In this document: in pieces, positions 29,645 through 38,659 of the stretch
How positions within the stretch are numbered: position 1 is the stretch's first letter
Layout: every line of letters begins with the position of its first letter
Source of the DNA: Microbacterium sp. SORGH_AS_1204
GTDB taxonomy: Bacteria; Actinomycetota; Actinomycetes; Actinomycetales; Microbacteriaceae
Assembly (NCBI RefSeq): GCF_030818935.1
Contig: NZ_JAUTBD010000001.1
Coordinates: 1,922,001 to 1,986,000, forward strand
Reading direction: 5' to 3'
DNA length: 64,000 bases
Notes under the pieces: generated by a model
What the model saw: only the letters and a program-made list of their open reading frames with translations
What the model was told of the DNA's origin: nothing
The model's database searches: none
Position numbers and translations under genes: made by a program

Positions 29645-30912
29645 GCACCGACACCGCCCCCGTCACGGGCCCGGCCGCCACGCGGCAGGAGGCGCCCGCG
29701 GCATCCCGGATCTGGAAGCAGCCCGCGCAGGTGTGGGCCGTCGCCTTCGCGTGCGTCGTGGCCTTCATGGGCATCGGGCTCGTCGACCCGATCCTGCCCG
29801 CCATCGCCGAGTCGCTCGAGGCGAGCCCCGTCGAGACCGAGCTGCTCTTCACCAGCTATCTCGTCGTCACCGGCCTGGCCATGCTCGTCACCAGCTGGAT
29901 CTCGAGCCGCATCGGCGCGAAGGCGACGCTGCTGGTGGGCCTCGCGCTGATCGTCGTCTTCTCGCTGCTGTGCGCCCTCAGCGGCAGCGTCGACGCGATC
30001 ATCGGCTTCCGCGCCGGATGGGGCCTGGGCAACGCCCTCTTCATCTCCACCGCCCTCGCCACGATCGTGGGGGCGGCGTCCGGTGGCAGTTCGGCGGCCA
30101 TCATCCTCTACGAAGCCGCTCTGGGCCTCGGCATCGCCATCGGGCCGCTGCTCGGCGGCATCCTGGGTGAGATGAGCTGGCGCGGCCCGTTCTTCGGCGT
30201 CGTCGCCCTCATGGCCATCGCCTTCGTCGCGGTGACGGTGCTGCTGCGCGGACCCTCGCCCGAGCGCACGCCGCTCGCGTTCAGCGCGCCGTTCCGCGCG
30301 CTCGGGCGTCCGGCGCTCGCGATCCTCGCCGCGACCGCGCTGTTCTACAACATCGGCTTCTTCACCCTGCTGGCGTTCTCGCCGTTCCCGCTCGGCTTCG
30401 GTGCGATGGGCATCGGGCTGACGTTCTTCGGCTGGGGCGTCGGGCTCGCCGTCACGAGTGTGTGGGTGGCCCCCATCCTGCTGCGGCGGCTGCGGCTGAC
30501 CACCGTTCTGCTGATCGCGCTGCCGTTGCTCGCCCTCGATCTGCTCGTGGCGGCATTCGTCGTGGCATCGGCTCCGGCGCTGGTGGCCTGCATCGTCGTG
30601 GGGGGTCTCGTGCTCGGCGTCGTCAACACGGCCCTCACCGAGGCCGTCATGGAGGCGACCGACCTCCCCCGGTCGGTGGCGTCGTCGGCGTACTCGGCCG
30701 TGCGCTTCCTCGGGGGCGCGGTCGCTCCCCCGCTCGCCGCTCTGCTGTGGCACACCTACAACGCGGGCGTGCCGTATGTCGTCGCCGCGGGAGCCGTCGT
30801 CATCGCCGGCGCCTGCATTCTGTTCGGGCGCCGCACGCTCGCCCACATCGACGGCGCGCACCCGGATGCCGCCGACGAGGGCGCCGCCGTTCTGGTCGGA
30901 GACGCGGCGTGA
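29641..30912 (+). CDS. MFS efflux transporter
   Basis: 423 residues with about 12 hydrophobic helices after a 30-residue polar N-terminus. The first helix carries FMGIGLVDPILPAIAESL, characteristic of the bacterial ACDE/drug-efflux group, followed by SYLVVTGLAMLVTSWISSRIGAKATLLVG. It is translationally coupled to MarR (GTGA overlap), typical of an inducible multidrug or solvent pump. Substrate unknown. It ends at a strong bidirectional hairpin. Confidence 0.93.
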   Translation: MSTDTAPVTGPAATRQEAPAASRIWKQPAQVWAVAFACVVAFMGIGLVDPILPAIAESLEASPVETELLFTSYLVVTGLAMLVTSWISSRIGAKATLLVGLALIVVFSLLCALSGSVDAIIGFRAGWGLGNALFISTALATIVGAASGGSSAAIILYEAALGLGIAIGPLLGGILGEMSWRGPFFGVVALMAIAFVAVTVLLRGPSPERTPLAFSAPFRALGRPALAILAATALFYNIGFFTLLAFSPFPLGFGAMGIGLTFFGWGVGLAVTSVWVAPILLRRLRLTTVLLIALPLLALDLLVAAFVVASAPALVACIVVGGLVLGVVNTALTEAVMEATDLPRSVASSAYSAVRFLGGAVAPPLAALLWHTYNAGVPYVVAAGAVVIAGACILFGRRTLAHIDGAHPDAADEGAAVLVGDAA

Positions 30913-30946
30913 GACGCAGCCATTGACCGCGCCGCACCGCGAACGA

Positions 30947-30998
30947 CCGAGGCGCCGGATGCCGACACGTCGATCACGTGCGGCCTCCGGCGCCTCGG
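30947..30998. terminator. Bidirectional hairpin between convergent genes
   Basis: CCGAGGCGCCGGA and TCCGGCGCCTCGG are exact 13-bp complements 26 bases apart. They serve both the MFS gene and the opposing DUF4082 gene. Confidence 0.75.
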
Positions 30999-31011
30999 TG
31001 GTTTCGGTGAG

Positions 31012-32724
31012 TCAGCCCCAGATGGCGGCCAGACGCTCGGCCGTGGGGACGGGCGCCATCTCGTCCAGGTCGGCGAGGGTCAAGGGCACCAGCTTGCTGA
31101 AGCCGCGATCGCCCTTCGTGCTCGCCGAGGCCTCCACCGTCGAGAACGAGTACGACGACGAGACGCTGCCCGCGACGGTGGACGTCTCCACCGCCAGGTT
31201 CGACCAGGTGCCGTGCAGCGAGTTGGCGGCGACGATGGGCTGGCCGCCCTCGTACACCGGGTAGCGAAGCTGGCTCGTCTTGCCGCCGACGACGAGGGTG
31301 TTGCGCATCTCTCCGCCGCTGTTGCTTCCGGCGATGATGCCCTGGTTCGACGACTGGAAGATCGCGGAATCCTCGAGGAGGACGTTCGTGATCGTGCCGC
31401 TACCGGTCGTGGTGACGAACTGGATCGTGTCGGTGTGCGCATTGGAACCGCGCTCTTTGTAGTGCGGCGCGGCGTAGAGCCCCGAGAAGCTCAGATCGTT
31501 GACGCTGTAGCCGTCCGCCGACTTCACCTCCATGCGGTCGTACCCGACGCCCGTCACCGCTTCGGCTCCGGCGACGACCTCGACCACGTCGGCGTTCTGC
31601 ACGCCGCGACCGCCGTTGGCGGTCACCAGCAGAGTGCCGACGGTGGTGTATCCGAAACCGAACGCCTCGACGTTGCGGAGCATCACCGACGTCGAGCCCA
31701 TGTCGATGCCGACGATCGACACGCCCCGGACTCCGACGAAAGCGATGCCCTTGTCGCCGGCCGTCTTCACCGTGCCGACGCCGGCGCACGCGCTGACGAG
31801 GATGCGAGAGGTGCGCGACGCGTTGCCGATGTCCTGCAAGACGCCCTTCGCGCTGGAGCCGGCACCATTGCCGCCGGTGATGGTGCCCGGCGCAACGCAG
31901 ATCACGACGTCGTCAGAGGTCTTCGACTCGGCGGTGATCGCCGCTGCGATCGCGGACCAAGTCGGTTTGACGTTGACGACGCGCGCGGCGTCGGCACGGG
32001 GCGTGTTCTCGGGCCAGTGGGTGCCGTCGGGGCCCACGGCGCTCACGGGTCCCGCGGGGTCCGGCGTGGGCGCAGCCGTCACCGGATCCGTGGGCTCGGG
32101 CTCGCTCGGCTCGGAGCCCGACTCGAGATCGGGGTTGGCCGTGAAGGCGACGTCGACGAGGCCGCTGGAGGTCTGGCCGATGGTGGGGAATCCGGCCGAA
32201 GACTTGTACACGCCTGCCTTCGCAGCCGTGACGATTCCATTGGTGGTCTTCGGCTCGGCGAAGAAGTTCTCGATGGCGGGGATGCGTCCGTCGTTGTCGA
32301 GCACGCTGACGGTGTAGGTGACATCGGCGTCGAGGTCGAGCTCGATCGGAACGGTTCGCCACCCGACGGCCGCGGCGGGGTTCACCGGCGCCTGCGCGAG
32401 CAGCACCCCGGTCGACGACCACACCGACGCGCTGACCACGCCGGAGTTCGACGCGTTCTGGTAGAAGCGCACGCCCGACAGGGTGCCTGACTCGGCGGGC
32501 TTGAAGGTGAACCCGACCTCGAGGGGCCCCGGGACGGGCATCGCGAGAACCTGCGGCCGGGTGCCGTCGGGGTGAACGCCGACGGGGGCGGTCACCGCGG
32601 CGACGCTGGGGGTGGCACTGCCGGCGACGAGCGCGGCGGCGGTGAGGAGAGTCGTGAGGAGCATCGTGCGCCGGCGAGGGGCGGACGAACGGGACGAAAC
32701 ACCGGAGACGGCGTTGGGTTCCAT
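31012..32724 (-). CDS. Secreted DUF4082 / right-handed beta-helix protein
   Basis: 570 residues. A Sec signal peptide (TMLLTTLLTAAALVAGSATP) is followed by a DUF4082 domain (about residues 45-200: FTFKPAESGTLSGVRFYQNA ... GLVDVAF), a galactose-binding-like fold found on extracellular polysaccharide-active or glycan-linked proteins. After a Pro/Glu/Ser linker comes an approximately 320-residue beta-helix-like region rich in Val/Gly turns (VRGVSIVGIDMGSTSVMLRN, NTLVVGGKTSQL). No catalytic residues of pectate lyases or polysaccharide lyases can be identified by eye. It is probably a surface glycan-binding or -degrading protein. Single-gene unit with a long, unusually A+T-containing upstream region. 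Confidence 0.85.
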   Translation of the reverse strand: MEPNAVSGVSSRSSAPRRRTMLLTTLLTAAALVAGSATPSVAAVTAPVGVHPDGTRPQVLAMPVPGPLEVGFTFKPAESGTLSGVRFYQNASNSGVVSASVWSSTGVLLAQAPVNPAAAVGWRTVPIELDLDADVTYTVSVLDNDGRIPAIENFFAEPKTTNGIVTAAKAGVYKSSAGFPTIGQTSSGLVDVAFTANPDLESGSEPSEPEPTDPVTAAPTPDPAGPVSAVGPDGTHWPENTPRADAARVVNVKPTWSAIAAAITAESKTSDDVVICVAPGTITGGNGAGSSAKGVLQDIGNASRTSRILVSACAGVGTVKTAGDKGIAFVGVRGVSIVGIDMGSTSVMLRNVEAFGFGYTTVGTLLVTANGGRGVQNADVVEVVAGAEAVTGVGYDRMEVKSADGYSVNDLSFSGLYAAPHYKERGSNAHTDTIQFVTTTGSGTITNVLLEDSAIFQSSNQGIIAGSNSGGEMRNTLVVGGKTSQLRYPVYEGGQPIVAANSLHGTWSNLAVETSTVAGSVSSSYSFSTVEASASTKGDRGFSKLVPLTLADLDEMAPVPTAERLAAIWG

Positions 32725-33233
32725 GGGCGCATTGTGCTTTCGGCTTGTGCTCGGGTGCGCATTGTTTTGTGTACGCCCCGCGGCGGGTGTGAATGCCAGG
32801 ACCGCTGCAGGGGCAGCAAAGTCGACCATATACCCCGGCCTATTACGGGGCGATTAATAATGGACCGCGAAGACCGCACGAATCAGACGCGCGGGCGCGT
32901 TCGATCGCGCACGGAACGGGGAAAACCCGCGAGAACACGGGCGACTTCGCCGAGCGTACGACCGCGCGAAGAGGAACCGGACCCTTCCGCGTCGTGGGGC
33001 CCGCACACCCTTTGGGAACGGCGTCAGAATTTCATCCTGGACACCGCGCCTCTTTCTGCTCCAAAATCTTCTGCCGAGAACCCGCGCGAAGCGTCTGTCA
33101 CGGTGTCGAGCGCGTCTGCCCCACCCGCTCGACCAGCACGTCCCGAGCCAGGGGGTGCGCGCCACGCGTCCATGCTGACGGGTGACCGAGAAGATCGGCC
33201 CGGGTGACCGATGCGATGAGATCGGAGAAAAGC
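32725..33233. other. Long gene-free, relatively A+T-rich upstream region
   Basis: About 500 bp with noticeably lower G+C than the surroundings. Near 32830-32860 it holds ATATACCCCGGCCTATTACG followed by GGGCGATTAATAATGG, with CCCCG/CGGGG arms. No ORF here has coding-like composition or start context. It probably contains the promoter and control region of the secreted DUF4082 gene. Confidence 0.5.
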
Positions 33234-33272
33234 GAAGATCCCCTCCCGGCCAGGGCCGTGGAGGGGATCTTC
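33234..33272 (-). terminator. Hairpin terminator after tRNA-Lys
   Basis: GAAGATCCCCTCC and GGAGGGGATCTTC are perfect 13-bp complements across a 13-base loop, immediately downstream of the minus-strand tRNA. Confidence 0.85.
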
Positions 33273-33277
33273 GGTGG

Positions 33278-33353
33278 TGGTGCACCCCCTGGGACTCGAA
33301 CCCAGAACCCACTGATTAAGAGTCAGTTGCTCTGCCGATTGAGCTAGAGGTGC
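33278..33353 (-). tRNA. tRNA-Lys (CTT anticodon)
   Basis: The minus strand gives a 76-base tRNA with acceptor arms GCACCTC/GGGGTGC. The anticodon stem-loop is ACTGA-CTCTTAA-TCAGT (anticodon CTT), the T-arm contains GGGTTCGAGTCCC, and the 3' CCA is encoded. A strong terminator follows. Confidence 0.97.
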
Positions 33354-33457
33354 GTTCCGTTTCGGCCCGAAACTTGCGTTCCGAACCGAGGGATTACGTT
33401 ACCAGGCATGACGCGGGCACACCAAATCGGCCGCGGATCGACCGTTATCCTTGAGCC

Positions 33458-34273
33458 GTGCCCCCTCTCGAAGCGCCCGCGCCGACGCTCACCGACGACC
33501 TCGCCCTCGCCCTTCGCCTGGCCGATGCCGCCGACGCCGTGTCGATGCAGCGCTTCGACGCCGCAGACCTCCGCGTCGCCACCAAACCCGACCGCACGCA
33601 CGTCACCGAGGCCGACCTCGCGACCGAGCGCGCGATCCGGCAGGTCCTCGACGCCGAGCGACCCGACGATGCGGTACTCGGCGAAGAATTCGGCGCGTCG
33701 GGCCACACGACACGGCGGTGGGTGATCGACCCCATCGATGGCACGCACAACTACATGCGCGGCATCCCGGTCTGGGCGACGCTCATCGCCCTCACCGTCG
33801 ACGGTGTGCCGCAGGTGGGCGTGGTCAGTCAGCCCGCCATCGGGCGCCGCTGGTGGGCCGCCGTGGGCCACGGGGCCTGGACCTCGACCGCGTCGGGCGA
33901 GACGCGTGGCATCCGGGTATCGGGCGTCGACGAGATCGGCGCCGCGAGCATCAGCTTCCAGAGCATCGAGCAGTGGGACGACGCAGGACTCCTCCCTGCG
34001 CTCGAGAACCTCACGCGTGCGGTCTGGCGGGATCGCGCCTACGGCGACGCCCTGCCGTACATGTGGCTCGCCGAGGGTCGGCTGGAGCTGGTCGCCGAAT
34101 TCGACGTGAAAGAGTACGACATCGCCGCGATCGCGCCCATCGTGCGCGAGGCCGGCGGGCGGTTCACCGCCTTCGACGGCTCCGACCGGCTCGACGCGGG
34201 CTCGTCGTTCGCGACCAACGGCATTCTTCACGAGGCCTTCTCGGCCGTCCTGCGCGACGGGGCCGGCCGATGA
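33458..34273 (+). CDS. hisN: Inositol-monophosphatase-family phosphatase, probably histidinol-phosphatase
   Basis: 271 residues. Metal-site motifs are VLGEEFGASG (Glu) and WVIDPIDGTHNYMRG (Asp-Pro-Ile-Asp-Gly-Thr), with the second-domain KEYDIAAIAPIVREAGG. Actinobacterial HisN enzymes of this length dephosphorylate histidinol-phosphate; inositol-phosphatase activity is the alternative. The GTG start at 33458 lies six bases after TATCCT, the leaderless spacing. Its stop overlaps the start of the next lipoprotein gene (ATGA). Confidence 0.88.
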   Translation: MPPLEAPAPTLTDDLALALRLADAADAVSMQRFDAADLRVATKPDRTHVTEADLATERAIRQVLDAERPDDAVLGEEFGASGHTTRRWVIDPIDGTHNYMRGIPVWATLIALTVDGVPQVGVVSQPAIGRRWWAAVGHGAWTSTASGETRGIRVSGVDEIGAASISFQSIEQWDDAGLLPALENLTRAVWRDRAYGDALPYMWLAEGRLELVAEFDVKEYDIAAIAPIVREAGGRFTAFDGSDRLDAGSSFATNGILHEAFSAVLRDGAGR

Positions 34274-34842
34274 TGGGGGCGCGTCGGCGCGTGGTGTTCG
34301 CTGCGGCCGCTGTCGTTCTCACCGGCGCCGTCTCGACCGCCTGCACCGCGGCGACCCCCGATGCGGCGCCCAGCGTCGCGGAGTCAGCCGCGGGTCCGAC
34401 GATCGCGCCGCCCCCGACCACGGCGACGCCCGCGTCGGAAACGCCCGACCCGACGTGCGAGAACATCATTCCCCAGGCCACGGCCGACGACTTCACGAGC
34501 CTCGGCTGGGTCAGTCAAGAAGAGCCGTTCCGCATCGGCGCGACCACCCTCGACGACGGCATCCAGTGCAAGTGGGGTGACGAGAAGATCGCGTCCGACC
34601 GCGTGCAGATCTTCGGGTGGGCACCGATCGACGAGGCCGCCGCGAAGACGGCGCGCGACGAGCTCGTCGCGTCGGGCTGGCAGGTCGAGGTCGACGCCGA
34701 CGGAACGTATGTCACCGAGAACCCGGAGTGGCTGGGCGGGCGCGGCGTCGACGGTTATGGCCTGACCTACCTGTTCGGCGACGGGTGGGTGAAGCTGGCC
34801 GACACGCGCCAGAGCCTGATTCTCGTCGACGCTCCGCGCTAG
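34270..34842 (+). CDS. Putative lipoprotein coupled to hisN
   Basis: 190 residues. N-terminal signal (RRRVVFAAAAVVLTGAVSTAC) with an imperfect lipobox STAC, then a Pro/Thr/Ala linker and a C-terminal domain of about 120 residues starting at PDPTCENIIPQATADDFTSL. That domain has two cysteines (PTCEN, IQCKWG) that could pair. It resembles in outline the small actinobacterial lipoproteins with a cysteine-linked core, but I cannot name a family. Coupled by ATGA to the phosphatase gene. Confidence 0.8.
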   Translation: MMGARRRVVFAAAAVVLTGAVSTACTAATPDAAPSVAESAAGPTIAPPPTTATPASETPDPTCENIIPQATADDFTSLGWVSQEEPFRIGATTLDDGIQCKWGDEKIASDRVQIFGWAPIDEAAAKTARDELVASGWQVEVDADGTYVTENPEWLGGRGVDGYGLTYLFGDGWVKLADTRQSLILVDAPR

Positions 34843-34851
34843 CGGCGGGCG

Positions 34852-35148
34852 TCACCGGTACGGGTTAACCGCCGCCGCATCGCGCGCTGCGGCGAACCCC
34901 TCGTCCCACGCGTCACCGCGCGCCTCGCTCGCCCGCCACAGTTCGTCGGCGCGCAGCACCTTCTGCGCGAAGACGACCCAGTCGTTCCAGGCTGCCGTGA
35001 TCTCCGGCGGAGACGTCTCCGACCCGCCGGCCACGGGCGCCCGGCCCCCGGGGGCGGAGCGCGGTGCGGCCGTCCAGGTCGTCGCCTCGGGCGTGGGCGC
35101 GAGATGGAAGGGGCCGACGTCGATGCGGAGCGCGCGAGGGTCAGGCAT
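34852..35148 (-). CDS. Hypothetical protein
   Basis: 98 residues beginning MPDPRALRIDVGPFHLAPTP, with a Pro/Gly/Ala-rich middle and a more helical C-terminal half (ITAAWNDWVVFAQKVLRADELW). No membrane or catalytic motif. The ATG at 35148 follows TAGGGT by six bases, the leaderless spacing, which supports it as a real gene. Convergent with the lipoprotein and divergent from yaeQ. Confidence 0.72.
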   Translation of the reverse strand: MPDPRALRIDVGPFHLAPTPEATTWTAAPRSAPGGRAPVAGGSETSPPEITAAWNDWVVFAQKVLRADELWRASEARGDAWDEGFAAARDAAAVNPYR

Positions 35149-35210
35149 GACCCGACCCTAGACGGCGCGGAGCCCGCCGTCTCGGCGCCGCTCGCGTAGG
35201 CTCGACCCTC

Positions 35211-35750
35211 GTGGCTATCGGCTCGACCATTCACACGTTCACGGTGCAGCTCTCCGACGTCGATCGCGGCGTCTACGACGAGCTGCAGCTGCGCGTCGCC
35301 CGGCATCCGTCCGAGACCGCCCCGTACATGCTCACGCGCGTGCTGGCCTACTGCCTCGAGTTCGAGGAGGGCATCGGCTTCAGCGAGGGCGTCGCCGCCA
35401 CCGACGAGCCCGCCGTGATGGTCACCGACCTCACCGGCGCCCTCGTCGCGTGGATCGAGGTCGGAGCTCCGGATGCCGCCCGCCTGCACACCGGCAGCAT
35501 GAAGGCCGAGAGGGTCGCGGTCTACACGCACCGCGACCCCGACAAGGTCGCGGCCCCCTGGGCCGGCAAGCGCATCCACCGCGCCGATGACGTGCTGCTG
35601 CACAGCTTCGACCCCGGTTTCGTCGAGCGCCTCGCCGACAGCATCGAGCGACGCAGCACCGCCACCCTCACCCGCACCGAAGGACGCATCTACCTCGAGC
35701 TGAACGGCGTGGCGGGCGAGAGCGACATCCACACCCGCAGCGCCGGCTGA
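35211..35750 (+). CDS. yaeQ: YaeQ family protein
   Basis: 179 residues matching the YaeQ family from end to end: STIHTFTVQLSDVDRGVYDE at the N-terminus, PYMLTRVLAYCLEFEEGIGF, WIEVGAPDAARLHTGSMKAE and ELNGV near the C-terminus. The fold is nuclease-like (PD-(D/E)XK type) in known structures, but the biological role is unsettled. The GTG start at 35211 follows TAGGCT by eight bases. A strong terminator follows the gene. Confidence 0.93.
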   Translation: MAIGSTIHTFTVQLSDVDRGVYDELQLRVARHPSETAPYMLTRVLAYCLEFEEGIGFSEGVAATDEPAVMVTDLTGALVAWIEVGAPDAARLHTGSMKAERVAVYTHRDPDKVAAPWAGKRIHRADDVLLHSFDPGFVERLADSIERRSTATLTRTEGRIYLELNGVAGESDIHTRSAG

Positions 35751-35764
35751 CGAGCCACCGACGC

Positions 35765-35810
35765 AAGAAGCCCCCGCGCCCGCCGAAACGGGCGGGCGCG
35801 GGGGCTTCTT
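35765..35810 (+). terminator. Strong hairpin terminator between yaeQ and ssrA
   Basis: AAGAAGCCCCCGCGCCCGCC pairs with GGCGGGCGCGGGGGCTTCTT across a six-base loop. It can serve both the plus-strand yaeQ and the minus-strand tmRNA. Confidence 0.88.
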
Positions 35811-35838
35811 CGTGAAACTCGATCGTGACAACGGCTCG

Positions 35839-36205
35839 TGGAGCTGGGGGGAATCGAACCCCCGTCCAACGCTGGGTCTCCGCGTTTTCTCCGGGCGCAG
35901 TCTGTGCAGACGTTCTGCTCGGCTCCGACCTTTGTCACAGACACCTAAGTCGACGAGCCCAGCCTGGGAAAAGTCCCGCGTGACGTCCAGACGCCGTCAC
36001 GCAGCAAGACCCCTAAATGACGCCAGGATCCGTGGCGGGGTCACACACGGTCTGACGGACTATCGGGCTCGCTTAGGCAGCGAGGGCGAAGTCAGTGCGC
36101 TTAGCATCGGCACTTATTGTTTTGCAGGGAGCGTTTACGAGATAACCCCACATCCTCGGCCCGCTTCTCGCGGGTTCGCAGGCGCTGTCGAAACCGATCA
36201 GCCCC
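35839..36205 (-). ncRNA. ssrA: Transfer-messenger RNA
   Basis: Minus-strand RNA of about 367 bases that rescues stalled ribosomes with SmpB. The 5' end reads GGGGCTGATCGGTTTCGACA and the 3' T-arm/acceptor reads GGGGGTTCGATTCCCCCC then CAGCTCC, pairing with the 5' GGGGCTG. The tag-coding stretch gives ADAKRTDFALAA followed by TAA, with the resume codon GCC after AATAAGT. It matches actinobacterial tags in the conserved ALAA end. CCA is not encoded. smpB lies about 1 kb away on the same strand. Confidence 0.95.
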
Positions 36206-36451
36206 GGGAACTCCGTGAAGGAGCGGCCGTTGTCACACTGTTGAGTTACCACGCCGGGAACCGAAGCACCCGAGCATCACAGTCTACAACGGATCGCGAG
36301 ACGCAGACATTCCCGCGCGCCGGCCGACCACCGAGCCGGCTCCACAGACGACGCTCGCGGCCCCCACCCACCGTCCGGGGATGACCGAGCCCCGCATGGC
36401 GGTCGACGGGCGCAGGGGCGGCCCGGCGCCCACCTCCCGTAGGCTCACCGC
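36206..36451. other. Divergent promoter region of ssrA and the SIMPL gene
   Basis: No gene seen in 246 bp. For the tmRNA, TAGACT on the minus strand (36281-36286) is a plausible -10, implying a short 5' precursor trimmed by RNase P. For the SIMPL gene, TAGGCT (36440-36445) lies six bases before the ATG. Confidence 0.5.
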
Positions 36452-37105
36452 ATGAGCGACGTCGTCATCACCGTCCGAGGCGAGAGCAACGCCCGCGTGC
36501 GCGCGGAAGAGGCGGCCGTGCGTGTCACCGTCTCCACCGACGGCCCCGCCCGCGGGCCCGTCGTCGAACAAGCGCAGGAACGCGCATCGACCGTGCAGGA
36601 CGGCCTGGTAGCGCACCTGCGTTCCGGCGAGGTGTCGGAGTGGTCGAGCGCGCGCGTATCGGTGTGGTCGGACAGACCGTGGAACTCCGAGGGCGTCCAG
36701 CTCCCCCTCGTTCACCACGCCAGCGTCGAGGTGTCGGCGACCTTCACCGATGCCGGCGCGCTGTCGTGGTGGCTGGGCGATGTCGCCGAGTCCGACGACG
36801 TGCAGGTCACGGCCGTCGAGTGGCGCCTCTCCCCCGACACCCGCGCGCGCGTCGAGCGCGAGGTCGCCGCCGAGGCGGTGCACGTGGCCGTCGAACGCGC
36901 CGCCGCGTACGCGGACGCACTGGGGCTGGCATCCGTCTCCGCCGTCGAGATCGCCGACGCCGGGCTGCTCGGCGCTCGTCCGGAGGCCCCGGCGCCGATG
37001 GGCGCGCGCCTGATGGCCGCGAGCGGCAGCGGGCCGTCGTTCAGCCTGCAGCCGCCCGAGATCGTCGTGACGTCGGTGGTGGAGGGGCGCTTCCGCGCCG
37101 AGTGA
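36452..37105 (+). CDS. SIMPL (DUF541) domain protein
   Basis: 217 residues with the SIMPL pattern: ITVRGESNARVRAEEAAVRV at the N-terminus, a central VSATFTD-containing strand region, and VAVERAAAYADALGLASVSAVEI near residue 150. Most relatives are secreted or periplasmic, but no signal peptide is visible here, so a cytoplasmic form is inferred. Function in the family is poorly defined. The ATG is supported by TAGGCT six bases upstream. Divergent from ssrA. Confidence 0.85.
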   Translation: MSDVVITVRGESNARVRAEEAAVRVTVSTDGPARGPVVEQAQERASTVQDGLVAHLRSGEVSEWSSARVSVWSDRPWNSEGVQLPLVHHASVEVSATFTDAGALSWWLGDVAESDDVQVTAVEWRLSPDTRARVEREVAAEAVHVAVERAAAYADALGLASVSAVEIADAGLLGARPEAPAPMGARLMAASGSGPSFSLQPPEIVVTSVVEGRFRAE

Positions 37106-37178
37106 CGCGACGTCGATCGGGCGCCCCACCGAAATCGCCCGACGAAGTCGTGGCGATCTGCGGCGAGCCGAGACGGGT

Positions 37179-37655
37179 CTACTCGCCCAGGCGGTTCTTC
37201 GTGCGCATCGCCCGCTCGGCCTCGCGCTTATCTTCGCGCTCGCGGATCGTCTGGCGCTTCTCGAACTCGCGCTTGCCCTTGGCCACCGCGATCTCGACCT
37301 TCGCCCGCCCGTCGAGGAAGTACAGCCGCAGCGGAACGAGCGTGTACCCGCCCGCCGACACGGCATGCGAGAGCTTGATGATCTCGTCTTTGTGCAGGAG
37401 CAGCTTGCGCGTGCGCTTCGCGGAGTGGTTGGTCCAGTGCCCCTGCGAGTACTCGGGGATGTGCACGGCATCGAGATACGCCTGGCCGCCGTCGATGTAC
37501 GCGTAGCCGTCGGTGAGGTTCGCGCGCCCCTGGCGCAGGGACTTCACCTCGGTGCCGGTCAGGATCAGACCGGCCTCGTAGGTCTTCTCGATGGCGTAGT
37601 CGTGACGCGCCTTCTTGTTCGACGCGATGAGCTTCTCACCCTGCTCACGAGGCAT
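37179..37655 (-). CDS. smpB: SsrA-binding protein SmpB
   Basis: 158 residues; binds tmRNA and the ribosome for trans-translation. Family signatures: NKKARHDYAIEKTYEAGLIL, GTEVKSLRQGRANL, YSQGHWTNHSAKRTRKLLLH and the basic C-terminal tail ending AMRTKNRLGE. GGAGGTGG precedes the ATG. It is the last gene of the prfB-ftsE-ftsX-smpB order typical of actinobacteria, close to its RNA partner ssrA. Confidence 0.97.
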   Translation of the reverse strand: MPREQGEKLIASNKKARHDYAIEKTYEAGLILTGTEVKSLRQGRANLTDGYAYIDGGQAYLDAVHIPEYSQGHWTNHSAKRTRKLLLHKDEIIKLSHAVSAGGYTLVPLRLYFLDGRAKVEIAVAKGKREFEKRQTIREREDKREAERAMRTKNRLGE

Positions 37656-37741
37656 GGTGCCACCTCCTCATGATCATGGGCACACGGAGCCTTACAGATT
37701 ACCCCACACCCGAGGCCGGCTTGTCACGGGGCGCCGGTCGA

Positions 37742-38659
37742 TCAGGCGCGGAGCCACCGTCGGATGGCGAAGCTGGCGCTCAAGGCGGCCAGGACGACGC
37801 CCACGACGACGATCGTGGGGATGACGATGGCCACATCGCCGATGCCGACCCACGACGTGATGAATCCGACGCGATCACGCAGGTACTGATCGACGCCGAC
37901 ACCCACGATCGCCCACACGGCGACGCTCGCGAGCGCCGAGCCGACGAGCGCGGCGATCACACCCTCCACCACGAACGGTGTCTGGATGAAGCGGTTCGAG
38001 GCCCCCACCAGGCGCATGATGCCGAGCTCTCGGCGGCGGGCGAAGGCCGACAGCCGGATCGTCGTGGCGATCAGCAGCACCGCAGCGATGAGCATCAGGG
38101 CAGCGATGCCGACGGCCACGTAGGTCGCCACCGTCAGTGCTTGGAACAGCGGTTCGAGGTACTGCAGCTGATCGGTGACGTCTTCGACACCGGTCTGACC
38201 GCTGAAGGCCTCGATGATGACGTCGGACTGGCTCTGGTCGACGAGGTTGATGCTGAAGGTGGCGTTGAACTGGTCGGCGGTGACCACGCCGAGGATGTCT
38301 TCGGGAAGCAGTCCTTTGGCGTTCTCGAACACCTGCTCACTGGTCGCGTACGTGTAGTCACGGATCAGCGGGGCGAGAGCGGGTCCGTCGAGCTTGGCCT
38401 CGACGGCGTCGATCTGGTCCTGGGTCGCGGCCTGGCCGGCCTGACAGGTGTCGACGTCGGACACCGTCGCGCACATCGACACCGCCACCTGGGCCCGGTC
38501 GGCCCAGTACGACTGCATCTTGCCGATCTGCATCTGCATGAGCATCGCCGCGCCGACAAAGGTCAGCGACACGAAGGTGACGAGGATGACGGAGATCACC
38601 ATCGACGCGTTGCGGCGCAGGCCCGTGAAGGCCTCCGACAGGATGAGTCCGAGCCTCAT
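37742..38659 (-). CDS. ftsX: Cell-division permease FtsX
   Basis: 305 residues with four membrane segments: one near the N-terminus (ASMVISVILVTFVSLTFVGA), an extracytoplasmic domain (about residues 50-170) with a CATVSDVDTC cysteine pair, and three helices after residue 175. FtsEX controls peptidoglycan hydrolases at the septum in response to ATP hydrolysis. Its ATG would overlap the TGA of the displaced ftsE frame (ATGA at 38656-38659), evidence that the two are normally coupled. Confidence 0.96.
   Translation of the reverse strand: MRLGLILSEAFTGLRRNASMVISVILVTFVSLTFVGAAMLMQMQIGKMQSYWADRAQVAVSMCATVSDVDTCQAGQAATQDQIDAVEAKLDGPALAPLIRDYTYATSEQVFENAKGLLPEDILGVVTADQFNATFSINLVDQSQSDVIIEAFSGQTGVEDVTDQLQYLEPLFQALTVATYVAVGIAALMLIAAVLLIATTIRLSAFARRRELGIMRLVGASNRFIQTPFVVEGVIAALVGSALASVAVWAIVGVGVDQYLRDRVGFITSWVGIGDVAIVIPTIVVVGVVLAALSASFAIRRWLRA

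Noticed and set aside
32793..33207. Possible genes in the DUF4082 upstream region
   Set aside because: Frames on both strands lack start signals, one overlaps the tRNA terminator, and codon third positions are not G/C-biased.
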